The notes under the pieces are model-generated. The model saw only the letters and a list, made by a program, of their open reading frames with translations. It did not search any database and was not told the origin of the DNA. A stretch of 44,312 nucleotides of DNA from an uncultured Eudoraea sp. (GTDB lineage: Bacteria > Bacteroidota > Bacteroidia > Flavobacteriales > Flavobacteriaceae): assembly GCF_947258925.1 (NCBI RefSeq), contig NZ_CAMYKG010000013.1, forward strand, positions 1 through 44,312, in the 5' to 3' direction. Of this stretch, positions 16,997 to 24,341 are shown piece after piece. Made by a program: the position numbers and the translations under genes. Position 1 is the stretch's first letter, and every line of letters starts with the position of its first letter.

Positions 16997-17884
16997 TTAA
17001 TTTGGCCATAGTGGCGAACTGTATGCCCCGGTATTGGTCATGTCTAATAACTCTTTCATGGCTTTTTCCTTATCATCAGCATAGGTTATTCCAAACCACT
17101 TACTATCTGAAGGTATTACAGCGACATTAACTTTATTTTGTTCTAACATTTTCTGAATAACAAAAGGAATATATACTTCACCTCCTGCAATGTTGTCCTC
17201 ATTCTCAAGAAAAATACGTATATCCTGCTCAATATGGTCAAAAATAGAAGGATTACAAACCCAAAAATTCATACTAACCAATTCATCCCCGGTAAATTCA
17301 ATTCCCGAATCTGTGTCGATGAGGCCTCCGTTAGCTTTTTGAATTTTTGTGCGTTCCACTACCGAGTGTAATTTATTTCCATCCCTTTTACAAACCCCCC
17401 TGGAAACGGAACCATATTCTGAAAGGGTATCCTCAAGTGTATAAGCAACCAGGGCATATTCATCTTTGTTATCTCTTGTTTTGATAAAATTGGACGCATT
17501 TCTATAAGCTCCTTTGCCATAGTAATCATCCGCATTTATTATAGCAAATGGAGTTTTAATGACATGTCTTGCAGTCCAAACAGCATGGGCAGTTCCCCAG
17601 GGTTTACTTCTTTCCCCTTTATAGCCTGTACCTTCCGGCAGGTCCGTTAGCTCTTGCGAAAGGACATCGATCTTTACATCCTTTGGTAATTTTGGGGTCA
17701 GGTAATCCTTTAAATAATCAACATTGTCCTTTTGGGTGATTACAACAATATGATTGAAACCATGCTCCAATGCGTCATAAATACTGAATTCCATAAGAAA
17801 TTCATCTTTGGGCCCCAAGCCATCGAATTGTTTAAGTTTTCCATAACGGCTACCTCTTCCGGCTGCCATAAGTAAAAGAGTCAT
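16997..17884 (-). CDS. Sugar-phosphate nucleotidyltransferase
   Basis: 295 residues from the ATG at 17884, which opens directly on the nucleotide-binding motif MTLLLMAAGRGSRYG. The longer frame to 17944 adds 20 residues ahead of the first beta-strand and crosses a -7-like TATTTTTG (17911-17904). The GT-A-like Rossmann core has A-I-I-N-A-D-D-Y-Y-G for metal binding. With the kinase downstream it forms a two-step salvage pair, sugar to sugar 1-phosphate to NDP-sugar, comparable in logic to NahK plus uridylyltransferase or AmgK-MurU. The sugar and nucleotide are not determined. Confidence 0.82.
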   Translation of the reverse strand: MTLLLMAAGRGSRYGKLKQFDGLGPKDEFLMEFSIYDALEHGFNHIVVITQKDNVDYLKDYLTPKLPKDVKIDVLSQELTDLPEGTGYKGERSKPWGTAHAVWTARHVIKTPFAIINADDYYGKGAYRNASNFIKTRDNKDEYALVAYTLEDTLSEYGSVSRGVCKRDGNKLHSVVERTKIQKANGGLIDTDSGIEFTGDELVSMNFWVCNPSIFDHIEQDIRIFLENEDNIAGGEVYIPFVIQKMLEQNKVNVAVIPSDSKWFGITYADDKEKAMKELLDMTNTGAYSSPLWPN

Positions 17885-17965
17885 ATATCTGATATTATGG
17901 CCGCAAAAATAAGTTTTTATACGTGAAATAGTAAATGGGATCATAATTTTACCTAAAATTAAAAC

Positions 17966-18008
17966 TGATTTATGTCATATTATATTGAACTTAAATCAAA
18001 TAGATTTG
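17966..18008 (+). promoter_or_regulatory. FNR-type box and promoter of hemN
   Basis: The dyad TGAT-TTAT-GTCA (17966-17977) is centred 29.5 bases before TAGATTTG (18001-18008), a full TAnnTTTG -7 element. No TTG stands at the normal -33 spacing, as expected for an activator-dependent promoter. With a start about six bases after the -7 element, the box is near -41.5 (class II position). The same geometry recurs at 23137, 40067 and 43336. Confidence 0.72.
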
Positions 18009-18025
18009 TTTAAAACACTTTATTG

Positions 18026-19387
18026 ATGTCCAACTTAGTGCGCAAATACAATATCCCAGGTCCCCGTTATACGAGTTATCCTACAGTTCCCTATTGGAAT
18101 ATGGAAACCTTTTCCGGAAAGCAATGGAAAGCTACAATAAAGCGAAGTTTTTTTGAAAGTAATGCTAAAGAAGGAATCAGCCTTTATATCCATTTGCCAT
18201 TTTGTGAACAGATGTGTACGTTTTGTGGTTGTCACAAACGCATTACAAAAAGGCATGAAGTAGAAAAGCCCTATATAAATTCCATATTAAAAGAGTGGAG
18301 CTTGTATTGTGCGCTTTTTGAGGCCAGGCCCAAAATTAAAGAATTACATTTGGGAGGAGGCACCCCGACTTTCTTTTCTGCCGAGCACCTAAAAAGATTA
18401 ATCAATGGCATATTCAGGTTTGCGGATAAAGCGGAAAACTATGAATTCAGTTTTGAAGGTCATCCCAACAATACAACAAAGATACATTTACAGACTTTAT
18501 TCGATCTTGGGTTTAGAAGGGTGAGTTTTGGTGTACAGGATTACAACGATACTGTACAAAAGGCAATCCATCGTATCCAGCCTTTTGAAAAAGTCAGGGA
18601 TGTTACCGAATGGGCGCGCGAAATTGGTTATACCTCTATTGGTCACGATTTAATTTTCGGACTTCCACATCAGACCCGGGAACACATAAAGGATACCATC
18701 TTAAAAACAAAATCACTTTTGCCAGATCGTTTGGCACTTTACAGTTATGCTCATGTACCCTGGCTTAAGGGTAACGGGCAAAGAGGGTACAGGGATAGTG
18801 ATCTCCCAACAGCAGAGGAAAAGCGGTTGCAGTATGAAAGTGCAAAGGAATTATTGGCACAGGTAGGTTACCATGAAATTGGGATGGATCATTTTGCTAT
18901 GGAAAGTGATTCTTTGTATATAGCCATGGTGACCGGAGAACTGCATAGAAATTTTATGGGATATACCGCTTCCAAAACACAGCTGATGATCGGTCTCGGT
19001 GTTTCCAGTATAGGCGATAGCTGGTATAGTTTTGCTCAGAACGTAAAAAGTCTTGAGGAATATGAACACCTTGTGGCAAATAATATTATCCCAATATACA
19101 GGGGGCATATTTTAACTGATGAAGATCAAATCATAAGAAGGCATATATTGAATTTAATGTGTAGCTTTGAGACTGGTTGGGATGCAAAAAACGAAAAATT
19201 TGAATTTTTAGAAGAGGTTATATCCAGACTACGGGAAATGGAAAAAGACGAATTAGTCGAAATTGACGTTAATAGTGTTAGAGTTACTGAAAAGGGACGA
19301 CCCTTTATAAGAAATATATGTATGGCATTTGATTTGTTATTACATAGGAAGGCGCCTCAAACCAGGCTGTTTTCCATGACCATTTAA
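18026..19387 (+). CDS. hemN: Oxygen-independent coproporphyrinogen III oxidase
   Basis: 453 residues from the ATG at 18026; a TTG one codon upstream is not needed. Radical-SAM enzyme: the cluster motif is C60-x3-C64-x2-C67 followed by G-C69, as in HemN, and LHLGGGTPTF is the SAM-binding glycine motif. YNIPGPRYTSYPT at the N-terminus is diagnostic of HemN and not of HemW. It makes protoporphyrinogen without oxygen, needed for haem supply to cytochromes at low oxygen. Likely FNR-activated, and co-transcribed with the stress protein 30 bases downstream. Confidence 0.95.
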   Translation: MSNLVRKYNIPGPRYTSYPTVPYWNMETFSGKQWKATIKRSFFESNAKEGISLYIHLPFCEQMCTFCGCHKRITKRHEVEKPYINSILKEWSLYCALFEARPKIKELHLGGGTPTFFSAEHLKRLINGIFRFADKAENYEFSFEGHPNNTTKIHLQTLFDLGFRRVSFGVQDYNDTVQKAIHRIQPFEKVRDVTEWAREIGYTSIGHDLIFGLPHQTREHIKDTILKTKSLLPDRLALYSYAHVPWLKGNGQRGYRDSDLPTAEEKRLQYESAKELLAQVGYHEIGMDHFAMESDSLYIAMVTGELHRNFMGYTASKTQLMIGLGVSSIGDSWYSFAQNVKSLEEYEHLVANNIIPIYRGHILTDEDQIIRRHILNLMCSFETGWDAKNEKFEFLEEVISRLREMEKDELVEIDVNSVRVTEKGRPFIRNICMAFDLLLHRKAPQTRLFSMTI

Positions 19388-19417
19388 TAGTGTTTAATTT
19401 ACCTTAAAACTAAGATC

Positions 19418-20242
19418 ATGAAAACAATTATAGTACCTATCGACTTTTCTGAGCAATCTGAATTTGCCTTAAAAGCTGCAGCTTCCCTGTCTAAAAAACA
19501 CGGGTCAGAGATCATTGCACTACATATGCTAGAATTAAATGAAGCAATGATTTCATCTTCAGAAGGGTTTCATCCTGAACAAACAGTCTTTCTTATTAAA
19601 ATGGCCGAAAAACGCATTTCTGAGTTCCTGGATAAACCTTATTTAAAAGGAGTTAAGAAGGTAACTCCCATTATTAAGCATTTTAAAGTGTTTAGTGAAG
19701 TCAATGATGTTGCGGCAAAACATGGTGCTGACATGATCATTATGGGATCTCATGGGAGCGATGGTCTTAAGGAAATATTCGTAGGTTCCAATGCCGAAAA
19801 AGTAGTTAGAAATTCGGATATTCCGGTTCTTGTTATTAAAGATGAAATGGAAGATTTTAAGGCTGAAAATTTTGTATTTGCCTGTGCATTTAAAGACGAA
19901 AGCCTTATTGCATTTAAAAAAGCCAAGGATTTCGCAGACAAATTATCAGCAAAACTGCATTTGGTCTATATAAATACTCCCGGAGATAATTTTCTAAGTA
20001 CTCAGGATGCCTACGAAAAAGTAAACAAGTATTTGCAAAAAGCTGGTGCCGGTAAAGAAGTAAATATCTACAATGATTATAGTGTAGAAAAGGGGGTTTT
20101 AAATTTTAGTGAAAGTATCAAAGCCGATGTAATAGGAATCCCTACGCATGGCAGAAAAGGGCTATCACATTTCTTTATGGGCAGTATTGGAGAGGATATT
20201 ACCAATCATTCTAAAATTCCTGTAATAACATTCAAATTATAG
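19418..20242 (+). CDS. Universal stress protein, tandem Usp domains
   Basis: 274 residues with two Usp folds. The first begins TIIVPIDFSEQSEFAL and has the nucleotide-binding GSHGSDGLKE..VGSNAEKVV motif. The second ends in PTHGRKGLSHFFMGSIGEDI, a full G-2x-G-9x-G(S/T)-type loop. It is 30 bases after hemN and has no promoter of its own that I can see, so it is probably expressed with hemN under low oxygen. A second tandem Usp gene at 43404 has its own FNR-type box. Confidence 0.9.
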   Translation: MKTIIVPIDFSEQSEFALKAAASLSKKHGSEIIALHMLELNEAMISSSEGFHPEQTVFLIKMAEKRISEFLDKPYLKGVKKVTPIIKHFKVFSEVNDVAAKHGADMIIMGSHGSDGLKEIFVGSNAEKVVRNSDIPVLVIKDEMEDFKAENFVFACAFKDESLIAFKKAKDFADKLSAKLHLVYINTPGDNFLSTQDAYEKVNKYLQKAGAGKEVNIYNDYSVEKGVLNFSESIKADVIGIPTHGRKGLSHFFMGSIGEDITNHSKIPVITFKL

Positions 20243-20269
20243 TTTTAGGTTAACGTTTTAGTTGATAGT

Positions 20270-20309
20270 TAAGGGAGAATCTTATTTGGATTCTCCCTTA
20301 TTTATTTTT
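20270..20309 (+). terminator. Terminator of the hemN-usp unit
   Basis: AAGGGAGAATC (20271-20281), a 7-base loop and GATTCTCCCTT (20289-20299) form a perfect 11-bp stem followed by a T-rich stretch. It reaches into the last codon of the convergent PIG-L gene. Confidence 0.85.
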
Positions 20310-21170
20310 AAGCATTGGAAACAACTTTTGCAGTTCCTCATCTGTAGGTTGCTTACCGTATTCACAAATTTCAAAACTCTCTACATGCTTTACTTGTGAA
20401 GCTTTATCACCATACCATTTTTTAAGAGATGCCATAGTTGCGCTCTTCGGGGCAGAGGTGCGCCAGTTAGCGAGCATTTCCAAACGTTCTTTTTCCCCTT
20501 CAGGCACCTTATCAAGATTCCCTGAAGTCCATGGGAGCCATTCAAAGAATTGCGATTCATGTGCGGCCATAGCATAAATCTTCTGATCAAAAACAGAATC
20601 AATATTTATAACAATATCCGGATTAAAAGGGTTTGGACGAACAAAACTATCTTCAGAATATAGAAAGACAGGGTTCTTCTTTAGTGGTGGCGTATCTGCC
20701 GCTACGTTAGGGACGATGACCATATAAGCCGCATCCTGAATCAAAATTCCTGTATAACGGTGATCGGGGTGGTAATCATTTGGCCTGGGAGCTATTACCA
20801 CATCCGCATTCCAATTTCGAATCTCACGGATTACCTTTAGCCTGTTTTCCAGGGTAGGCATAAGTTCTCCGTCATGATTATCCAAAACTGTATATTCAAC
20901 ACCAAATCGTTTACCTGCTTCTTTTGCCTCGGCAATCCTTATTTTGGCCAATGCGCCACCCCCTTTATTATAGTGCCCTGCATCCCCATTGGTAAGGGAA
21001 ACAAATTTCACTTTATGGCCCATTTTTGCCAATAGTATAGCGGTTCCTCCGGCATCTATATCACAATCATCCGGGTGTGCTCCAAAAACAATTACATTTA
21101 TCGGATCAGTCTGGGAAGTACCGAATTGTACACAGAAAGCAATAAAGAAACAGAGAATCAGATTTTTCAT
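20298..21170 (-). CDS. PIG-L/LmbE family deacetylase, exported
   Basis: 290 residues with a signal peptide (MKNLILCFFIAFCVQFGTSQ). Zinc motif A-H32-P-D34-D35 and the later Y-H-P-D-H fit the PIG-L de-N-acetylase family, which removes acetyl groups from amino sugars or related compounds. It is ten bases after a Tat-exported Gfo/Idh/MocA protein, so the pair probably acts in the periplasm on a carbohydrate. The substrate is unknown. Confidence 0.85.
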   Translation of the reverse strand: MKNLILCFFIAFCVQFGTSQTDPINVIVFGAHPDDCDIDAGGTAILLAKMGHKVKFVSLTNGDAGHYNKGGGALAKIRIAEAKEAGKRFGVEYTVLDNHDGELMPTLENRLKVIREIRNWNADVVIAPRPNDYHPDHRYTGILIQDAAYMVIVPNVAADTPPLKKNPVFLYSEDSFVRPNPFNPDIVINIDSVFDQKIYAMAAHESQFFEWLPWTSGNLDKVPEGEKERLEMLANWRTSAPKSATMASLKKWYGDKASQVKHVESFEICEYGKQPTDEELQKLFPMLKNK

Positions 21171-21180
21171 GATTTATGAG

Positions 21181-22572
21181 TTAGATTAATTGCATGGTAT
21201 TTGGATCCCAGTCAATAGATTTATTCTTATAATAACTTTCATTGGCCAAAAGGGCTGCTCCCGCTGCCCTTAGTCCAAAATTCGGATCCTGAATTATTGT
21301 GCCCTTACCACGGATAGCCTGGAAGAAGTTATAGAAATGGTCATAATGTCCGCCTTTATAATCATCAGGAGCTTCCCAAATAGTTTCCCCTATATTCAAT
21401 TCAGATTTTCTGCTAGTCAGGTTCTTAGTAGCGTATTCTGCCTTGATTTTAGCTTGAGTCGCCTCTGTATAGGCAATCATAGAATAGCTACCTGGTGCCA
21501 TTCCTAATTTGGAACGTTTGAGTTTTACAGAGTTGTAGCCTATTTCCATTACACCTTCAGTTCCTATTAACCTGAAACCACCACCACCTCCGGATCCGGC
21601 AATAAAATTCACCCTGAATGAGGCATTAAAAGCAGCATGAGTCTCAGTTTTAGGATAATCATAAAATGTTAAGGTGACGTCCGGCACATCGCGTCCATCT
21701 TTCCAATAGCGCAATCCGCCTGTAGACAATGCTCTCGAGGGGCCATTGGAACTTATTATATAATTTAGTGTTGAAAAAGCATGCACAAACAGGTCACCGG
21801 CTACACCTGTTCCATAATCCCGGTAATTCCGCCACCTGAAAAAGCGGGTAGTATCAAATGGAACTTTTGGAGCGTTCCCCAGGAAAGTATCAAAATCTAC
21901 CGTAGCAGGATCGGCATCCGGTGGTATGGGGTATTGCCATGCACCTTCAGAAGAATAACGATCGTTATACATATCCAGCATAACAAGGTCCCCAATAGCA
22001 CCATCCTCATAAAGTAACCTCGCTTTTTCGTTACCTAAAGATGACATCCCCTGACTACCTATCTGGCATAACATACCAGTGTTTTTTTGAACTTTGATTA
22101 TTTCATGACCTTCTGTAAAATTTTGAACCATGGGTTTTTCACAGTAAACGGCTTTCCCCGCTTGCATAGCTTCAATAGTGATTTTTTTATGCCAATGATC
22201 AGGAACTGCAACAATAACGGCATCCACGTCACGACGGTTAAGGATCTCACGATAATCCCTGGTAACAGCAATATCACTACCCCAAAGTTCCTTTGCCCTG
22301 TCTAGCCTCCCCACGTATAGATCACAAGCGGCTACAAGTTTCACACCCTGTACTTTCAGCGCTGAGGTGGTATCGTATATTCCCTGTATACCGGATCCTA
22401 TTAATGCCAGATTTACCTGATCATTTACAGCATAGGAATTTTCTTTATAGGTTCTGTTGAGTACTAGTTTTTGTTGATAGGAAGAGGCTAAAATTTGTGG
22501 TGCTGCGGAAATTGCTGCTGCCCCCAAGCCTGCTCGTTTTAAAAAGACTCTTCGTGATTGATTCTTTTTCAT
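21181..22572 (-). CDS. Gfo/Idh/MocA oxidoreductase with Tat signal
   Basis: 463 residues from the ATG at 22572. The N-terminus K-N-Q-S-R-R-V-F-L-K is a clean twin-arginine motif followed by GLGAAAISAA, so it is exported folded with its cofactor; the longer frame to 22641 would bury this signal. The Rossmann motif is ALIGSGIQG, and CEKPMVQN is the conserved E-K-P of the family. Members act on sugars or inositols with NAD(P). Forms a unit with the downstream PIG-L gene, and rrf2 lies 77 bases upstream on the same strand. Confidence 0.88.
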   Translation of the reverse strand: MKKNQSRRVFLKRAGLGAAAISAAPQILASSYQQKLVLNRTYKENSYAVNDQVNLALIGSGIQGIYDTTSALKVQGVKLVAACDLYVGRLDRAKELWGSDIAVTRDYREILNRRDVDAVIVAVPDHWHKKITIEAMQAGKAVYCEKPMVQNFTEGHEIIKVQKNTGMLCQIGSQGMSSLGNEKARLLYEDGAIGDLVMLDMYNDRYSSEGAWQYPIPPDADPATVDFDTFLGNAPKVPFDTTRFFRWRNYRDYGTGVAGDLFVHAFSTLNYIISSNGPSRALSTGGLRYWKDGRDVPDVTLTFYDYPKTETHAAFNASFRVNFIAGSGGGGGFRLIGTEGVMEIGYNSVKLKRSKLGMAPGSYSMIAYTEATQAKIKAEYATKNLTSRKSELNIGETIWEAPDDYKGGHYDHFYNFFQAIRGKGTIIQDPNFGLRAAGAALLANESYYKNKSIDWDPNTMQLI

Positions 22573-22649
22573 GATAGAGAATATGGTTATGATGTTCTGT
22601 TTAAAGAAGCTTAAATTACGTTTTTTTAGGAAGTACTCCAAGCACAGAA

Positions 22650-23081
22650 TTAGACGGGCAGAAAAACCTTGTTTAGTTCTAAATCCTTTGAAAGATCATA
22701 TATAGTTGTACTTTCCAGGAGAGCAATCATTTTTGATCTTGAAGGACTTATTAAACTATGAATGGGACAAGGTTTATGTTCATTGCAGTCATCCAAACCG
22801 AGGAAACAGGATTCCAACTTTTTTTCCCCATCAATTACCTCAACAACTTCTAATAGGGTTACATTTTTATTTGATGGATTACTGTAAAATCCCCCTTTAG
22901 GTCCTTTAGCCGACGAGATAATTTTACGCTTGGCTAGTCCTTGTAACAATTTGGCCATATATGCTTTCGGAACATTAATTCTTTCACTGATATCTTTAGC
23001 CAGCATTTTATTATTTACATCTGTATGCAAGGCTAGATATATAACTGCTTTTAGGGCGTATTTCGATGAATTTGAAAGCAT
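22650..23081 (-). CDS. Rrf2-family transcription regulator, Fe-S type
   Basis: 143 residues. The N-terminal winged helix reads SKYALKAVIYLALH, and the wing is GPKGGF. Three cysteines, C92-x6-C99-x5-C105, are placed as in the Fe-S cluster-binding members IscR and NsrR, so it probably senses NO, oxygen or Fe-S status. It is divergent from the nos cluster and shares with it the FNR-type box at 23137-23148. It is not clear which genes it controls; the nos genes and its own are the first candidates. Confidence 0.88.
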   Translation of the reverse strand: MLSNSSKYALKAVIYLALHTDVNNKMLAKDISERINVPKAYMAKLLQGLAKRKIISSAKGPKGGFYSNPSNKNVTLLEVVEVIDGEKKLESCFLGLDDCNEHKPCPIHSLISPSRSKMIALLESTTIYDLSKDLELNKVFLPV

Positions 23082-23105
23082 TTATTGGAGTGTAAGAATC
23101 AAATA

Positions 23106-23179
23106 CAATATTAAAAAGACATATTTATCTTTTATATGATTAATATCATGTTTTTTCATTGCTTTCAAAGCTATTTTTG
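23106..23179. promoter_or_regulatory. Shared FNR-type box between rrf2 and the nos cluster
   Basis: The dyad TGAT-TAAT-ATCA (23137-23148; ATGAT/ATCAT including flanks) is centred at 23142.5. To the right, TATTTTTG (23172-23179) starts exactly 29.5 bases away, giving the nos promoter. To the left, the minus strand reads TAATATTG (23113-23106), a 7/8 match to TAnnTTTG, also exactly 29.5 bases away, giving an rrf2 promoter. One FNR-like dimer could therefore activate both directions. Confidence 0.72.
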
Positions 23180-23204
23180 ACCATTAAATTAAACAATAAT
23201 TCGA

Positions 23205-23711
23205 ATGAGACAACTAATTAAGACTACCGTATTCCTTCTCACTTTACTCTTGCTGAGTTGTGGAGGTAAAGAAGAAAAGAAAAAAGAAGGTTTTAGTGTT
23301 ACCAGACAAAAGACTGAAACAGAGACAACAGCGACCACACCAGATACTGAAGTGACCAAAGCTTCAGAGCGAATAGATTTAACCAACAAAGGTATAGGAC
23401 CTGTGACTTCAGTAAACCTGGATGCTGAAATTGATCAGGAAATGGCAAATAAAGGAAAAGAAGTATACGACCAAATGTGTTTGGCATGTCATAGAATCGG
23501 CAAAAAATTTATTGGTCCGGCCCCCAATGGTATCCTCGAAAGGCGTACGCCGGAATGGGTTATGAATATGATTCTCAACCCTGAACAGATGGTGAAAGAA
23601 GACCCATTAGCCAAAGATTTGTTGGTAGAGTTCAATGGATCACCGATGGCTAATCAAGGTCTTACCGAAGATCAGGCACGTGCTATCGTAGAGTATTTTA
23701 GAACCTTATAA
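23205..23711 (+). CDS. c-type cytochrome lipoprotein of the nos cluster
   Basis: 168 residues. Lipoprotein signal ending L-L-L-L-S-C19, a charged Lys/Glu/Thr linker of about 50 residues, then one class I cytochrome c domain with C92-L-A-C95-H96 and probable sixth ligand M148 in GSPMANQG. It probably delivers electrons to NosZ. It is the first gene after the FNR-controlled promoter, 16 bases before the fasciclin gene. Confidence 0.9.
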   Translation: MRQLIKTTVFLLTLLLLSCGGKEEKKKEGFSVTRQKTETETTATTPDTEVTKASERIDLTNKGIGPVTSVNLDAEIDQEMANKGKEVYDQMCLACHRIGKKFIGPAPNGILERRTPEWVMNMILNPEQMVKEDPLAKDLLVEFNGSPMANQGLTEDQARAIVEYFRTL

Positions 23712-23727
23712 CATAATAAACAATCAT

Positions 23728-24309
23728 ATGAAAACAAGAATTATTTTAAGACTATTAGTGGGTTCATTTTTTATGCTGACTTTAATTGTTGGCTGTAAAA
23801 ATGAAGCTAAAACCGAAACTGATACTTCTGCCACATCTCAGTCTGATGCGCAAACCAAGGAATCTGGTCAGGCATTTATAGAAGATGATGGATCAACACC
23901 TAACGTATTGCAGATTGCCATTGGTTCTCCGGATCACACAACCCTAGTTGCTGCCGTGCAGGCTGCTGACCTTGAAAATGCTTTGGTAAATGCCGGTCCT
24001 TTAATGGTATTCGCACCTACCAATGCAGCTTTTGATGCACTTCCTGAAGGAACGGTAGACAATTTATTAAAGCCGGAAAATAAAGATGCTCTGGCGAATA
24101 TTTTAAAATATCATGTGACGCCTGGAAATTATTCCAAAGATTTTCTGAAGAAGTTTAAAAAATTAGGACAGGCTAACGATCAAAATGTGATGATTGAAGT
24201 AGAAGGAGATGATGTTTTTGTAGGAGGTGCAAAAATTATCGGAAGTGTAAAAGCAGGAAATGGAATTGTACATGTGGTAGATAAGGTAATGTTGCCACCG
24301 GAAGAATAA
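23728..24309 (+). CDS. Fasciclin (FAS1) domain lipoprotein
   Basis: 193 residues with a lipobox-type signal ending I-V-G-C23. One FAS1 domain, recognised by TLVAAVQAADL, the H1 motif LMVFAPTNAAFDALPEGT, LKYHVTPG and the H2-like NGIVHVVDKVMLP. FAS1 proteins mediate adhesion or protein contact; why one sits between the cytochrome c and nosZ is not known. It is co-transcribed, 32 bases before nosZ. Confidence 0.9.
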   Translation: MKTRIILRLLVGSFFMLTLIVGCKNEAKTETDTSATSQSDAQTKESGQAFIEDDGSTPNVLQIAIGSPDHTTLVAAVQAADLENALVNAGPLMVFAPTNAAFDALPEGTVDNLLKPENKDALANILKYHVTPGNYSKDFLKKFKKLGQANDQNVMIEVEGDDVFVGGAKIIGSVKAGNGIVHVVDKVMLPPEE

Positions 24310-24341
24310 GACATTAATCAATTAAAACTAAAAACAAAACA

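Noticed and set aside
17985..17999. TTGA-N7-TCAA dyad (TTGAACTTAAATCAA) before hemN as an FNR site
   Set aside because: The inner spacing is seven bases where FNR sites need six, and it overlaps the region just before the -7 element. The TGAT-N4-GTCA at 17966 fits both spacing and position.
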